From: Acidocella aquatica
Lineage (GTDB): Bacteria > Pseudomonadota > Alphaproteobacteria > Acetobacterales > Acetobacteraceae
Assembly: GCF_030160635.1 (NCBI RefSeq)
Contig: NZ_BSOS01000065.1
Coordinates: 186,001-250,000 of the forward strand
DNA: 64,000 nucleotides
Reading direction: 5' to 3'
The position numbers and the translations under genes are program-made. Each line of letters begins with the position of its first letter. The stretch's first letter is position 1. The notes under the pieces are model-generated. The model was not told where the DNA came from. It worked only from the letters and a program-made list of their open reading frames with translations, and made no database searches. Positions 8,358 to 16,099 of the stretch are shown piece by piece.

Positions 8358-9026
8358 ATGTTACCAACGCATATGATCGAAGACCGCATCGCCCTCATCG
8401 CCGCCGCCCGTGCCATGTCCGCGCGCGGGCTGGCCCAAGGTACGTCCGGCAATTTGTCGCTCCGCACGGCGCGGGGCATCCTCATCACGCCCTCCGCCAT
8501 CCCCTATGACCAGCTAACCCCCGAAATGCTGCCCCTGATAAGGCTGGACGGCGCATACGGCGCCTATGAGGGCGATTACCGTCCCTCCTCGGAATGGCGG
8601 TTTCATCTTGATATTTACCTCGCCAAGCCAGCGGCCGGCGCCGTGGTGCATCATCACGCGCCCTATTGCACGGCGCTCGCCATGGCGCGGCGCGAAATCC
8701 CGGCATGCCATTATATGATCGCCCGTTTCGGTGGCGCCCCGGTGCGTTGCGCGCCCTATGCGCTGTTTGGCACAGCGGAACTCTCGGCCCATGTGTTGCA
8801 GGCTTTGGAGGAGCGCACCGCCTGCCTGATGGCCAGCCACGGCGCCATCGCCACCGGCAAGACCATCGAGGCCGCGCTCGCCGCCGCCGCCGAGCTGGAA
8901 ACCCTGGCGCAACAATATTTGCTTTCGCTCGCGGCTGGCGGACCGGCGCTGCTCTCGGCGGAAGAAGTCGCCGCCGCCGTGGCGCAGTTCGCCCAGGTCT
9001 ACGGGCCGAATATCAAAAAAGCCTAA
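8358..9026 (+). CDS. Class II aldolase/adducin family protein
   Basis: A 222-residue protein of the zinc-dependent class II aldolase/adducin fold. Diagnostic segments are ARGLAQGTSGNLSLR near the N-terminus, the phosphate-site region ITPSAIPYDQL, the zinc ligands in AVVHHHAPYCTALAM, and the third histidine in MASHGAIATG. Relatives include L-fuculose-phosphate aldolase and tetronate-phosphate decarboxylases; substrate cannot be assigned. The start is uncertain: TTG at 8340, ATG at 8358 and ATG at 8373 are in frame and none has a good ribosome binding site. Its stop overlaps the convergent chemoreceptor by 4 bp. Confidence 0.85.
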   Translation: MLPTHMIEDRIALIAAARAMSARGLAQGTSGNLSLRTARGILITPSAIPYDQLTPEMLPLIRLDGAYGAYEGDYRPSSEWRFHLDIYLAKPAAGAVVHHHAPYCTALAMARREIPACHYMIARFGGAPVRCAPYALFGTAELSAHVLQALEERTACLMASHGAIATGKTIEAALAAAAELETLAQQYLLSLAAGGPALLSAEEVAAAVAQFAQVYGPNIKKA

Positions 9027-10543
9027 TTCACTTCGGTCAGGCGGCGCAGCTTCGCCGCGGCGGGCCGGTAGCTCCCTGGCGTGGTTTCGCGTGCCCGGTT
9101 GATTTTGAAGGCTGAAATGGAACGGTTGAGTTCGTTGATTTCGCTTTTCAGCGAGTGCACCGCCGCTGAAGCCTCCTCCACCATCGCGGCGTTCTGCTGC
9201 ACCACCATGTTCATCTCGTTCACCACCTCGCTCACCTGATTCAAGCCCCCTGACTGGTGCTGCGCCGCGTTGGCGATGCCCGAAACCAGCCCCTCGATCT
9301 GCGCCACATTGGTGCCGATCGTCTCCAGCGACTGCCCGGTTTTGCGCACCAGCTCCACGCCCTGCACCACCTGCGCGGAGGAGGTGGAAATCAACGATTT
9401 GATCGCCTTCGCCGCCTCCGCCGAGCGTTGCGCCAGCGCCCGCACCTCCGAGGCCACAACCGCAAACCCGCGCCCCGCATCACCGGCGCGCGCAGCCTCC
9501 ACCCCGGCATTGAGCGCGAGCAGGTTGGTCTGGAAGGCGATATCATCGATCAACCCGATAATCTGGCTGATTTCCTGCGACGATGCCTCGATCTTGTTCA
9601 TCGCATCGCCCGCCTCGCTCACCACATTGCGCGAATTGGCGGCGCCTGAATTGGCGGCCCCCACGGCGACATGGGCCTGCGCCGCGCCGGTGGCGGTGCG
9701 TTGCACGCCTTGGGTCAGCTCGTTCAACGCGGTGGTGGTTTCCAGCAGACCGGCGGCCTGCTGCTCGGTCCGCCGGGCCAGATCATCGGTCGCCTGGGAG
9801 ATTTCGTCGATACTTGTGTTGATAACCCCGGTCGCCACCTGAATGCCCGAGAGCGTGCCGGCCAGACGCTCCACCGCGCTGTTGAAATCCTCGCGCAGCC
9901 TTGCATATTCGTCAGGCAGGGTGTCGCCGATCCGGTGGGTGAGATCGCCGGTGGCGAGCGCGCTCATCGCCTCGGTTACCGTCTGCATTACTTTTTTGCT
10001 GACCGTTTCGGCCTTGGCCTCGGCGGCCTTGCGCGCCGTCTCCGAGGCGCTGAGATATACTGAAATGGCAAGATCCATGTCCAGAAGTGCGGCTTTGAGC
10101 AGCGCTCCCAGCTCCGCGTTCAGCTCCTCGCAGCTTTCCTGGTGTTGCCAGAACTGGCGTTTGGGCCAACGGGCCGCGACCACGGCGGCGATGAGCGGTT
10201 CCAGGACCAGCGCATACCCGCCGATATACCAGCGCGGCTCCAGACTGATGCGGGCGTGAATCTCGCCCACTTTTGTCACCGCATTCAGATATTCCTGGTC
10301 AAAACGGCCTTCTGAGATGGTGTTCCAATGCAGCATCTGCCGGGCCTCGGCATGTTTCATCATCTCATCGCCGGAGAAAAACGCCCTGGTATGCGGCTCC
10401 GCGCTGATTTTGGTGTAAAAGCCGCTGAGTGCCGCGGGAAGCGCCTGCCGGATTATGGATTTTATGCCCCGCAACCGTGCCAGCGCCTTCGCGTTCAAGT
10501 TAATGAAATTGAGACGATCGGTCAGCGGGTTCGCATCCGGCAT
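9023..10543 (-). CDS. Globin-coupled methyl-accepting chemotaxis protein (soluble oxygen sensor)
   Basis: A 506-residue receptor without transmembrane helices. Residues 1-160 form a protoglobin/globin-coupled sensor domain with the likely haem-proximal histidine H96 in VGEIHARISLEPRWYIGGY. A HAMP-like segment follows (SALATGDLTHRIGDTLPDEY). The C-terminal 280 residues are the MCP signalling coiled coil with the hairpin tip IIGLIDDIAFQTNLLALNAG and VEAARAGDAGRGFAVVASEV. It probably senses oxygen or another gas and controls CheA through CheW, none of which is in the window. The ATG at 10543 is preferred to a GTG at 10546 because GAAGGAAG sits 7 nt upstream. Confidence 0.92.
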   Translation of the reverse strand: MPDANPLTDRLNFINLNAKALARLRGIKSIIRQALPAALSGFYTKISAEPHTRAFFSGDEMMKHAEARQMLHWNTISEGRFDQEYLNAVTKVGEIHARISLEPRWYIGGYALVLEPLIAAVVAARWPKRQFWQHQESCEELNAELGALLKAALLDMDLAISVYLSASETARKAAEAKAETVSKKVMQTVTEAMSALATGDLTHRIGDTLPDEYARLREDFNSAVERLAGTLSGIQVATGVINTSIDEISQATDDLARRTEQQAAGLLETTTALNELTQGVQRTATGAAQAHVAVGAANSGAANSRNVVSEAGDAMNKIEASSQEISQIIGLIDDIAFQTNLLALNAGVEAARAGDAGRGFAVVASEVRALAQRSAEAAKAIKSLISTSSAQVVQGVELVRKTGQSLETIGTNVAQIEGLVSGIANAAQHQSGGLNQVSEVVNEMNMVVQQNAAMVEEASAAVHSLKSEINELNRSISAFKINRARETTPGSYRPAAAKLRRLTEVN

Positions 10544-10681
10544 CACAGGGCTTCCTTCAGGCGTGAGGACATGTGGCCCAGTTTGGCCGCGTCGTGCTTA
10601 AGTCTGGATTAAATCCGGGAATTAAACTTGCCGCCGTGCCGGGGCATTTGGCCGCCGGGGATGGGCATTCTATAACGGCTC

Positions 10682-11443
10682 ATGGATTTTAATTTCTCCG
10701 AGGACGAAATTCAGCGTTACGCGCGGCATATTCTGCTGCGCGAGGTTGGCGGCGTTGGCCAGGCGCGGCTGAAGGCCGCTAAGGTGCTGATTGTTGGCGC
10801 GGGGGGGCTGGGGTCGCCGCTGGCCTTATATCTGGCCGCTGCCGGGGTGGGCACCATTGGCCTGGTGGATGGCGATGTGCTGGAGCTTTCCAACCTGCAA
10901 CGCCAGATCGCGCATGGCATGGAAAATCTGGGACAGCTCAAAACCGAGTCGGCCGCCGAGTCGATGCGCCGGATCAATCCGCTGGTACGGGTGAACACCC
11001 ATGACCATCGGCTGGACGCGGCCAACGTGGCGGGGCTGGTGGAAGCCTATGATATCATCTGCGACGGCACCGATAATTTCGCCACGCGCTTTTTGCTCGC
11101 CGACGCCTGCGTGGCGGCGCGGCGCACGCTGGTGAGCGCCGCGGTGTTGCGTTTTGAGGGGCAGCTCTCCACCTTTAAGCCGCATGCCGACCCGCAGGGG
11201 CCTTGCTACCGTTGCCTCTACCCCGAACCGCCGCCCGAAGGGCTGGTGCCGAGTTGCTCCGAGGCCGGGGTGCTGGGCGCGGTGACCGGGGTGATGGGCA
11301 GCTTGCAGGCAACCGAGGTGCTGAAGGAGATTATGGGGATCGGGACTTCAATGTCCGGCTGGCTGCTGATCTGGGACGCGCTGGACGCGCAATTCAGGAA
11401 AATCAGATTACGGAAAGATAAAGCATGCCCCGTATGTGGTTGA
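10682..11443 (+). CDS. moeB: MoeB/ThiF-family adenylyltransferase
   Basis: A 253-residue E1-like enzyme that adenylates the C-terminal glycine of a sulfur carrier protein (MoaD or ThiS). The ATP-binding region is IVGAGGLGSPLALYLAAAG, then LVDGDVLELSNLQRQI with the conserved arginine, and DGTDNFATRFLLADAC. Two cysteine pairs, CYRC and the terminal CPVC, match the zinc site of MoeB. The choice between molybdopterin and thiamine pathways rests only on similarity to MoeB-like proteins. The 3' end overlaps the SH3-domain gene by 19 bp. Confidence 0.85.
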   Translation: MDFNFSEDEIQRYARHILLREVGGVGQARLKAAKVLIVGAGGLGSPLALYLAAAGVGTIGLVDGDVLELSNLQRQIAHGMENLGQLKTESAAESMRRINPLVRVNTHDHRLDAANVAGLVEAYDIICDGTDNFATRFLLADACVAARRTLVSAAVLRFEGQLSTFKPHADPQGPCYRCLYPEPPPEGLVPSCSEAGVLGAVTGVMGSLQATEVLKEIMGIGTSMSGWLLIWDALDAQFRKIRLRKDKACPVCG

Positions 11444-11949
11444 GATGTTGTGCCCTGGCGTTGTTGCTGCTTGGCGGCTGGACCACCGTGCCCCCGGGCA
11501 GCGGGCCGGGGCCGGGGATTGGGCCGGTGACGAAACTGCCGGTGCCGCGCTTTGTCTCGCTGCGCACCGATGAGGTGAATTTCCGCGCCGGGCCGGGGTT
11601 TCAGTATCCGGTCTCCTGGGTTTATCAGCGCGATGGATTGCCGGTGGAGATCATCGGCGAGTTCGACGTGTGGCGGCAGGTGCTGGCCCCTGACGGTGGA
11701 ACCGGCTGGGTGCATATGGCGACCATTCGCGCGCGCCGCACGTTTTTTATCACCGCGCAGCAGGCGGTGCTGCGGCGGAGTGCTGATGCGGATGCGGCGC
11801 CGGTGGCGTATCTGCAAAACGGTGTCAGCGGCACGTTGATCGCGTGCAAGCCGCCGTCGGATTTCTGCAAGGCGGCGGCCGGGCAATATACGGGGTATTT
11901 GGCGCGCGAGGATTTCTGGGGCGTGTTTCCGGACGAGACCGTTAAGTAA
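11425..11949 (+). CDS. Secreted SH3-domain protein
   Basis: A 174-residue protein with an N-terminal signal peptide (MPRMWLRCCALALLLLGGW) and two bacterial SH3-like segments. The first is the typical VNFRAGPGFQYPVSWVYQ with the following GTGWVHMATI, the second lies in AVLRRSADADAAPVAYLQNG. Homologues sit in the periplasm of alphaproteobacteria and are thought to bind cell wall or to be structural; the exact role is unknown. It overlaps the end of moeB and is followed by the gcrA promoter region. Confidence 0.8.
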   Translation: MPRMWLRCCALALLLLGGWTTVPPGSGPGPGIGPVTKLPVPRFVSLRTDEVNFRAGPGFQYPVSWVYQRDGLPVEIIGEFDVWRQVLAPDGGTGWVHMATIRARRTFFITAQQAVLRRSADADAAPVAYLQNGVSGTLIACKPPSDFCKAAAGQYTGYLAREDFWGVFPDETVK

Positions 11950-11955
11950 AAAAAG

Positions 11956-11964
11956 TTTTCCACA
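11956..11964 (+). promoter_or_regulatory. DnaA-box-like site upstream of gcrA
   Basis: The nonamer TTTTCCACA differs from the consensus DnaA box TTATCCACA at one position and lies 90 bp upstream of the gcrA start. A single GANTC methylation site (GACTC, 11971-11975) follows it. In Caulobacter, DnaA activates gcrA transcription and CcrM methylation feeds into the same circuit, so the arrangement makes sense. A one-mismatch nonamer can occur by chance, so this is an inference from position. Confidence 0.45.
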
Positions 11965-12054
11965 GAAAAGGACTCGTGAAAGTCTCTCTAGATATTGCGG
12001 GTAAGCCTCGCCCTCTCTACTGTATTTTGTAGTTTGAGTGAGGGGAGCCACAAT

Positions 12055-12504
12055 ATGGAGTGGACGGAAGAGGCAATTGCGAAATTGCGGAGCTTATGGG
12101 CCGAAGGGCTTTCAACCGCGGAAATTGGCCGCAGATTGAATATTTCAAAAAATGCCGTGGTCGGGAAGGCGCATCGTCTGAATCTGCCGCCGCGCCCCTC
12201 GCCCATTCGCCGCCATGAGGGCGAGGCGGCGATCGCCCGCCCGGTGGTGCCCAAGCGGGTGCAGGGGGCAACGCTGCCGCCGCTTTCGGCTTCGATGTCG
12301 GTGCCGATGCCGGCGCTGCGGGCGATGATCCCGGCGGTGAAGTTCAGCCAGCGCGCAACACCTTGTTGCTGGCCGATTGGCGAGCCGGGCAAACCCAGCT
12401 TCCACTTCTGCAATGCCTCCGCGGTGACGGGCAAGCCGTATTGCGAAGAGCATGCCGCGATCGCCTATGTGCGGGTGCGCGACCGCCGCGAGGACGCCGC
12501 CTGA
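12055..12504 (+). CDS. gcrA: Cell cycle regulator GcrA
   Basis: A 149-residue transcription regulator. The N-terminus MEWTEEAIAKLRSLWAEGLS followed by AEIGRRLNISKNAVVGKAHR is the GcrA helix-turn-helix, and the C-terminal block CCWPIGEPGKPSFHFC with KPYCEEHAAIAY is the GcrA sigma-70-interaction/cysteine region. In Caulobacter GcrA works with CcrM-methylated GANTC sites to drive genes for chromosome segregation, division and cell polarity. The ATG at 12055 is chosen because AGGGGAG lies 7 nt upstream. mipZ, a known GcrA target elsewhere, lies 13 kb downstream with a GANTC cluster in front. Confidence 0.95.
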   Translation: MEWTEEAIAKLRSLWAEGLSTAEIGRRLNISKNAVVGKAHRLNLPPRPSPIRRHEGEAAIARPVVPKRVQGATLPPLSASMSVPMPALRAMIPAVKFSQRATPCCWPIGEPGKPSFHFCNASAVTGKPYCEEHAAIAYVRVRDRREDAA

Positions 12505-12530
12505 TTTTGTTTGTTTTGGCGGGCAAATTT

Positions 12531-12560
12531 ATCCGATCAGATGCTTCCATCTGATCGGAT
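12531..12560. terminator. Perfect 13-bp inverted repeat with CTTC loop after gcrA
   Basis: ATCCGATCAGATG at 12531-12543 pairs perfectly with CATCTGATCGGAT at 12548-12560, leaving a 4-nt CTTC loop. It sits 27 bp after the gcrA stop. There is no U-run on either side in transcript orientation, so it is not a textbook intrinsic terminator; it may stop or stabilise the gcrA mRNA, or be a regulatory dyad before the cold shock gene. Confidence 0.5.
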
Positions 12561-12793
12561 GTTGCTAAAACGGGTGAGTGACAAAACGCCGGGTTGTTAG
12601 TGACCGCAACTTTTAGATGTTGCCGGCGCGAACAGTCCGGTTTTTTCTGGCGGTTTGAAACCTCCTGCTGCGATGCAGCACATGTTCCAATTGATAAATT
12701 AAGATCAATGCGCGTAATCTCAGCCTTGCCGGCGGACGTGACCGGCATAATGAGGCACGCCCGGTAGCGATCCGGTATAAGGAAGGTGTCGGT

Positions 12794-13039
12794 ATGGAAA
12801 CAATTCATGGTGACAATGCGGGGCAGGAAGCCGCCCTCACGGGCGTTGTCAAATGGTTCAATCCTGGAAAAGGCTATGGGTTCATTGCGCCGGATACCGG
12901 CGGAAATGACATTTTTGTCCATATCAGTGCGGTGCAGCATGCCGGTTTGCGCAAATTGAACGAAGGTGAGCGCGTGCGCTTCGCATTGCAGCAGCGCGAA
13001 GGGCGGGTAGCCGCCGTGGGGATCGAAAAACTGCATTAG
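12794..13039 (+). CDS. Cold shock domain protein
   Basis: An 81-residue single cold-shock-domain protein. RNP1 is GKGYGFIAP and RNP2 is DIFVHIS, in TGVVKWFNPGKGYGFIAP. The N-terminus carries about 13 extra residues compared with CspA. It binds single-stranded RNA or DNA in the cytoplasm. The ATG at 12794 follows AAGGAAGG by about 7 nt. The 289-bp region between gcrA and this gene contains the gcrA hairpin and an otherwise non-coding stretch of about 230 bp, long enough for the structured 5' leader usual in cold-shock mRNAs, though I cannot show a thermosensor. Confidence 0.9.
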   Translation: METIHGDNAGQEAALTGVVKWFNPGKGYGFIAPDTGGNDIFVHISAVQHAGLRKLNEGERVRFALQQREGRVAAVGIEKLH

Positions 13040-13139
13040 AGCGCGGTCGTTTGAGGTTCGCTCGCCTGAGCGGACCGAAAACGTGAATCGCCATTTGAGA
13101 ATTTCAAAGCATGATCGCATTTAACGTGGTCATGCGTTC
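13040..13139. repeat. REP-like intergenic element (AGAGCGCG...GCATGATCGC type)
   Basis: Between the cold shock gene and the aminopeptidase, the sequence begins AGAGCGCGGTCG and later has AGCATGATCGC, with an internal hairpin at 13055-13076 (GGTTCGCTC, loop GCCT, GAGCGGACC; one G-U wobble). The AGAGCRTGAT-style edges resemble dispersed intergenic palindromes common in alphaproteobacterial genomes. I recognise the style but cannot count copies here; a related edge, AGAGCGTGATT, occurs at 43829. Confidence 0.4.
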
Positions 13140-13189
13140 GTGTGGCCGAAATTTGCCGGGGGGCCACGCAACTGCCCTTGGTTGCCCGT

Positions 13190-13217
13190 ACCTGATATAA
13201 CGGACCTGATATAACGG
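13190..13217. repeat. Tandem duplication of 14 bp just upstream of the aminopeptidase gene
   Basis: ACCTGATATAACGG occurs twice head to tail at 13190-13203 and 13204-13217, ten bases before the start codon at 13228. The second copy is followed by ATCAGG, which is inverted relative to the CCTGAT inside the repeat. It overlaps the expected promoter/leader region. Confidence 0.75.
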
Positions 13218-13227
13218 ATCAGGGAAG

Positions 13228-14625
13228 ATGGAGTCGGGCATGGCACGGGAATTGGCGGGGCTGGCGGCGGACGGCGATATGGCGTTGCCGCTTTATGGGG
13301 TGCGTCCGGGCGGTGTCGCGGCGCTTCTGGCTGAACTGCCGCCGGAGGAGGCGGCAATGCTGCGTTTCCAGAATTTTGCCGGACAGGCGGGCGTTGCAAC
13401 GCTGCTGCCTGGTCCTGCCGGAGCGCCGCGGGCGGCGTTGCTGGGTCTGGGCGGTGAGCCGGCCGTGCATGGCTTTGGCGCGGCGGCGGGGGCCTTGCCG
13501 GCCGGGAGTGTGTGGCGGATCGCCGCCGGGGAGTATTCTCCAGAGGATGCGGCGTTGGGCTTTCTGCTTGGCGCCTACAGGTTCGAGCATTTAAAAACAA
13601 AGACGCAAAAAAAACTGGCCCAGCTTGAGCCCTCCCAGGTGCCGGAGCGGGTGCGCGTGGTTGCGCAGGCTGTCTGCACGGCGCGGGACCTGATTAACAC
13701 ACCAGCCAACCTGCTGGGGCCGGCTGAGCTGGCGCGCGCGGTGCTGGAGGTTGGCGCGCGGTTTGGCGCGCGGGCCGCGCATGTGCATGGCGGGGAGGTG
13801 GCGGCGCGCTATCCGGCGCTGGCGGCGGTGGGGGCGGGCTCAGAGCGTGGCCCTGAGGTTGTGGTGCTTGCATGGCAAGGTTCCAACACGGACGCACATG
13901 CGCCGCTGCTCTCGCTTTGCGGCAAGGGTGTGTGTTTCGACACCGGCGGCTACGATCTGAAGCCGGGCGCCGCGATGCTGCGCATGAAAAAAGATATGGG
14001 CGGAGCTGCAATATTGTTGGGGCTTGCGCAGGCGGTGATGGCGCTTGATTTACCGTTACGGTTGCAATTGCGCATTGGTTGCGTGGAGAACAGCATTTCG
14101 GGCCACGCCATGCGGCCTTCCGACGTGTTACAGACTGTTGCTGGTTTAAGCGTGGAAGTTGGCAACACCGATGCGGAAGGCCGGCTTGTGCTGTGCGATT
14201 TGCTCGCGGAGGCCGCGCGTGAATCACCGGATTGGCTGATAGATGCGGCAACGTTGACGGGTGCTGCGCGTGTGGCGCTGGGGCCGGATTTGCCTGCGTT
14301 GTTCTGTAACGACGATCGGCTGGCGGAGACAATTTTGGCGGCGGGGCGGTTGGTTCATGATCCGCTCTGGCGTTTGCCGTTGTTCGATGGATATGCCGCA
14401 TGGCTGGACAGCCCGGTTGCCGATCTCAACACCGTCTCCGCCAAGCCCATGGCTGGTGCGATAGTTGCGGCCTTGTTCCTGCGGCATTTTGTTCCGGCTG
14501 GTGTCGCCTGGGCGCATGTGGATGTATACGGGTGGAATGATTCCACACGCCCTGGCAGGCCGGAAGGCGGCGAGGCGCAGACGTTGCGGGCTTTGCTCTC
14601 GGCGGTTGAGTCGCTCAAGGCGTGA
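13228..14625 (+). CDS. M17 leucyl aminopeptidase family protein
   Basis: A 465-residue M17 metallopeptidase, near family length. The catalytic domain shows CGKGVCFDTGGYDLKPGAAM with metal-binding lysine and aspartate, then KKDMGGAA and the signature NTDAEGRLVL at about residues 310-320. It removes N-terminal amino acids from peptides with two divalent metals in the cytoplasm. The N-terminal domain is short compared with PepA. The start at 13228 follows AGGGAAG closely; a second ATG at 13240 is possible. It stands alone between two intergenic regions. Confidence 0.92.
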   Translation: MESGMARELAGLAADGDMALPLYGVRPGGVAALLAELPPEEAAMLRFQNFAGQAGVATLLPGPAGAPRAALLGLGGEPAVHGFGAAAGALPAGSVWRIAAGEYSPEDAALGFLLGAYRFEHLKTKTQKKLAQLEPSQVPERVRVVAQAVCTARDLINTPANLLGPAELARAVLEVGARFGARAAHVHGGEVAARYPALAAVGAGSERGPEVVVLAWQGSNTDAHAPLLSLCGKGVCFDTGGYDLKPGAAMLRMKKDMGGAAILLGLAQAVMALDLPLRLQLRIGCVENSISGHAMRPSDVLQTVAGLSVEVGNTDAEGRLVLCDLLAEAARESPDWLIDAATLTGAARVALGPDLPALFCNDDRLAETILAAGRLVHDPLWRLPLFDGYAAWLDSPVADLNTVSAKPMAGAIVAALFLRHFVPAGVAWAHVDVYGWNDSTRPGRPEGGEAQTLRALLSAVESLKA

Positions 14626-15060
14626 GCGCGCAAGGGCGCTGATACCCGGGCCATTTTTTGAGGGCGAAGCACGTCTTCGGCCCTCTCGCCAGCGCAAGCC
14701 TCAAACGATCGTGCCTCTGCTTTGAAGCTTGTGGTTTATCCAGGCGCATGCGGATGCAACCGGTTACTATCGCGAGATGATTAAATCTGCGCAACTTTTA
14801 ATGATGATGAAATGTTTTTGTTTTTTAACAGCTTGAATTTTGCAGCTATAATGCGTATTTCCGGTGCTCCTTGTTTCATTGCGTGAAGCTTTCGCCGTTT
14901 GGTTTCGGTTTGCTCAGCGAGGGAACGGGAGATGTGGTTTCTAACTTGTTAATCGTCTGCCGTGGTGACTTGGATTATGTTTTGATAGTCAACCGGATGG
15001 ATATAAGCCACGGCTAAAAATAAAAATGGCTTTCATGCTTTTGGTTAAGGATCTCAGTTT
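14626..15060. other. 435-bp AT-rich intergenic region upstream of marR
   Basis: No supported gene is present. The stretch is notably AT-richer than its neighbours, with runs of T near 14815-14827. It contains one imperfect hairpin (14660-14685), a near-consensus promoter (see 14825-14852) and only tiny open frames such as a six-codon ORF after GGGAACGGGAG at about 14933. It may hold a long leader or a small RNA; nothing in the sequence proves that. Confidence 0.6.
14825..14852 (+). promoter_or_regulatory. Sigma-70-like promoter (TTAACA-N16-TATAAT)
   Basis: TTAACA at 14825-14830 and a perfect TATAAT at 14847-14852 are 16 bp apart, one mismatch from the consensus pair. It points toward marR, whose start is 208 bp downstream, implying a long untranslated leader or an undetected small transcript. 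Confidence 0.45.
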
Positions 15061-15438
15061 ATGGCGGCGCAACTCTCTTCTGACCAACTTGTTGGTATTC
15101 TGCGTGACACAATCGTCTCTCTGGTGCGGCGCGAGGGCGTTGACCTTTCGGCCCGGCAGTTGGGTGTATTTCTGACCTGTTACCTGAACGAGGGCGGGCA
15201 TACCGTGCGCGGGTTGGCACAGGATCTGAATGTCTCCAAGCCTGCGATTACCCGCGCGCTGGACCGCTTGACCGAGTTGGATTTTGTCCGCCGCAAGGTG
15301 GACCCCTCCGATCGCCGGAGCGTGCTGGTGCAGCGCACGGTGAAGGGCGCGGCGTTTTTGCGTGAAACGCGGCATATTATGACCGATGCCCTTGCCGCGA
15401 ATAAGACCGAAGCCGCGAGCCGCCGTAGCGCGAGCTAA
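15061..15438 (+). CDS. MarR family transcriptional regulator
   Basis: A 125-residue winged-helix protein. The recognition helix region is VRGLAQDLNVSKPAITRALD and the wing is VRRKVDPSDRRSVLVQRT, both typical of MarR dimers. The C-terminal helix is short, ending in an alanine/serine-rich tail. Effector and target are unknown; autoregulation at the long upstream region is plausible. The 3' end overlaps the longest reading of lolA, and marR-lolA-xth form one plus-strand block, an order I recognise from other Rhodospirillales. Confidence 0.88.
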   Translation: MAAQLSSDQLVGILRDTIVSLVRREGVDLSARQLGVFLTCYLNEGGHTVRGLAQDLNVSKPAITRALDRLTELDFVRRKVDPSDRRSVLVQRTVKGAAFLRETRHIMTDALAANKTEAASRRSAS

Positions 15439-16093
15439 GGCTGTGGCTTTGAGATGCTGTCGCGTTGTTTTGGCAGCGCTGTTGGGGCTTTTTGTTTTGG
15501 AGTCTGCGCCGGCGATGGCGCAGACGCATCCGTTCGTGTTGAGTCCCGCCGATCAGGCGTTGGTGACGCAGGTCGAGACTTATTTGAACCAACAAACCGG
15601 GCTGACCGCCAATTTCCTGCAGGTGGCGGCGGATGGGTCGACGCGGACAGGCAAAGCCTGGCTGGAGCGGCCGGGGAAGATGCGCTTTGAATACGACCCG
15701 CCGGACAAGCAGTTGCTCGTCGCGGGGTTTGGGCTGCTGGTGTATTATGATCCAGATTTGGACCAGACGACGAATATTCCGCTGGGCAGCACACCGCTCG
15801 GAATTTTGCTGGCAAAGCATGTGAATTTGAATTCGGCCGGCGTGGTGGTGACAAATATCCAGAGGCAGCCTGGCGAAGATGACATTACACTGGTGCGCAA
15901 GGATAAAGCCGCGGCGGGGAGCCTGACGCTGGTGTTCGGCACTGATCCGCTGGAATTGCGGCAATGGGTGGTGGTGGATGCGCAGGGGCGCCAGACCCGG
16001 GTGAGCCTTTATGATATCGTGCCCGGCGGCCCATATCCTGACTCGCTGTTTCAATATAACACCGGCACGTCCCCGATACAGTCGGGCGGTTAA
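15386..16093 (+). CDS. lolA: Outer-membrane lipoprotein carrier protein LolA
   Basis: A 235-residue periplasmic chaperone that takes lipoproteins from LolCDE to the outer membrane. A long basic N-region precedes a hydrophobic core and a signal peptidase site at APAMA/QTHPF. The mature part has the LolA pattern LTANFLQVAADGSTRTGKAW followed by RPGKMRFEYDPPDKQLLVA and later LELRQWVVVDAQGRQT. The ATG at 15386 lies within marR; a GTG at 15443, immediately after the marR stop, would give a more normal signal peptide and is an equally good start. Confidence 0.9.
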   Translation: MPLPRIRPKPRAAVARAKAVALRCCRVVLAALLGLFVLESAPAMAQTHPFVLSPADQALVTQVETYLNQQTGLTANFLQVAADGSTRTGKAWLERPGKMRFEYDPPDKQLLVAGFGLLVYYDPDLDQTTNIPLGSTPLGILLAKHVNLNSAGVVVTNIQRQPGEDDITLVRKDKAAAGSLTLVFGTDPLELRQWVVVDAQGRQTRVSLYDIVPGGPYPDSLFQYNTGTSPIQSGG

Positions 16094-16099
16094 GGTTAC

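Noticed and set aside
12691-12708. TTGAT...ATCAA, FNR-like dyad in the cold-shock leader
   Set aside because: The spacer is 8 nt rather than the 4 nt of the FNR consensus.
14660-14685. Hairpin after the aminopeptidase gene as a terminator
   Set aside because: The stem has a bulge and T-run precedes rather than follows it, so it is not an intrinsic terminator.
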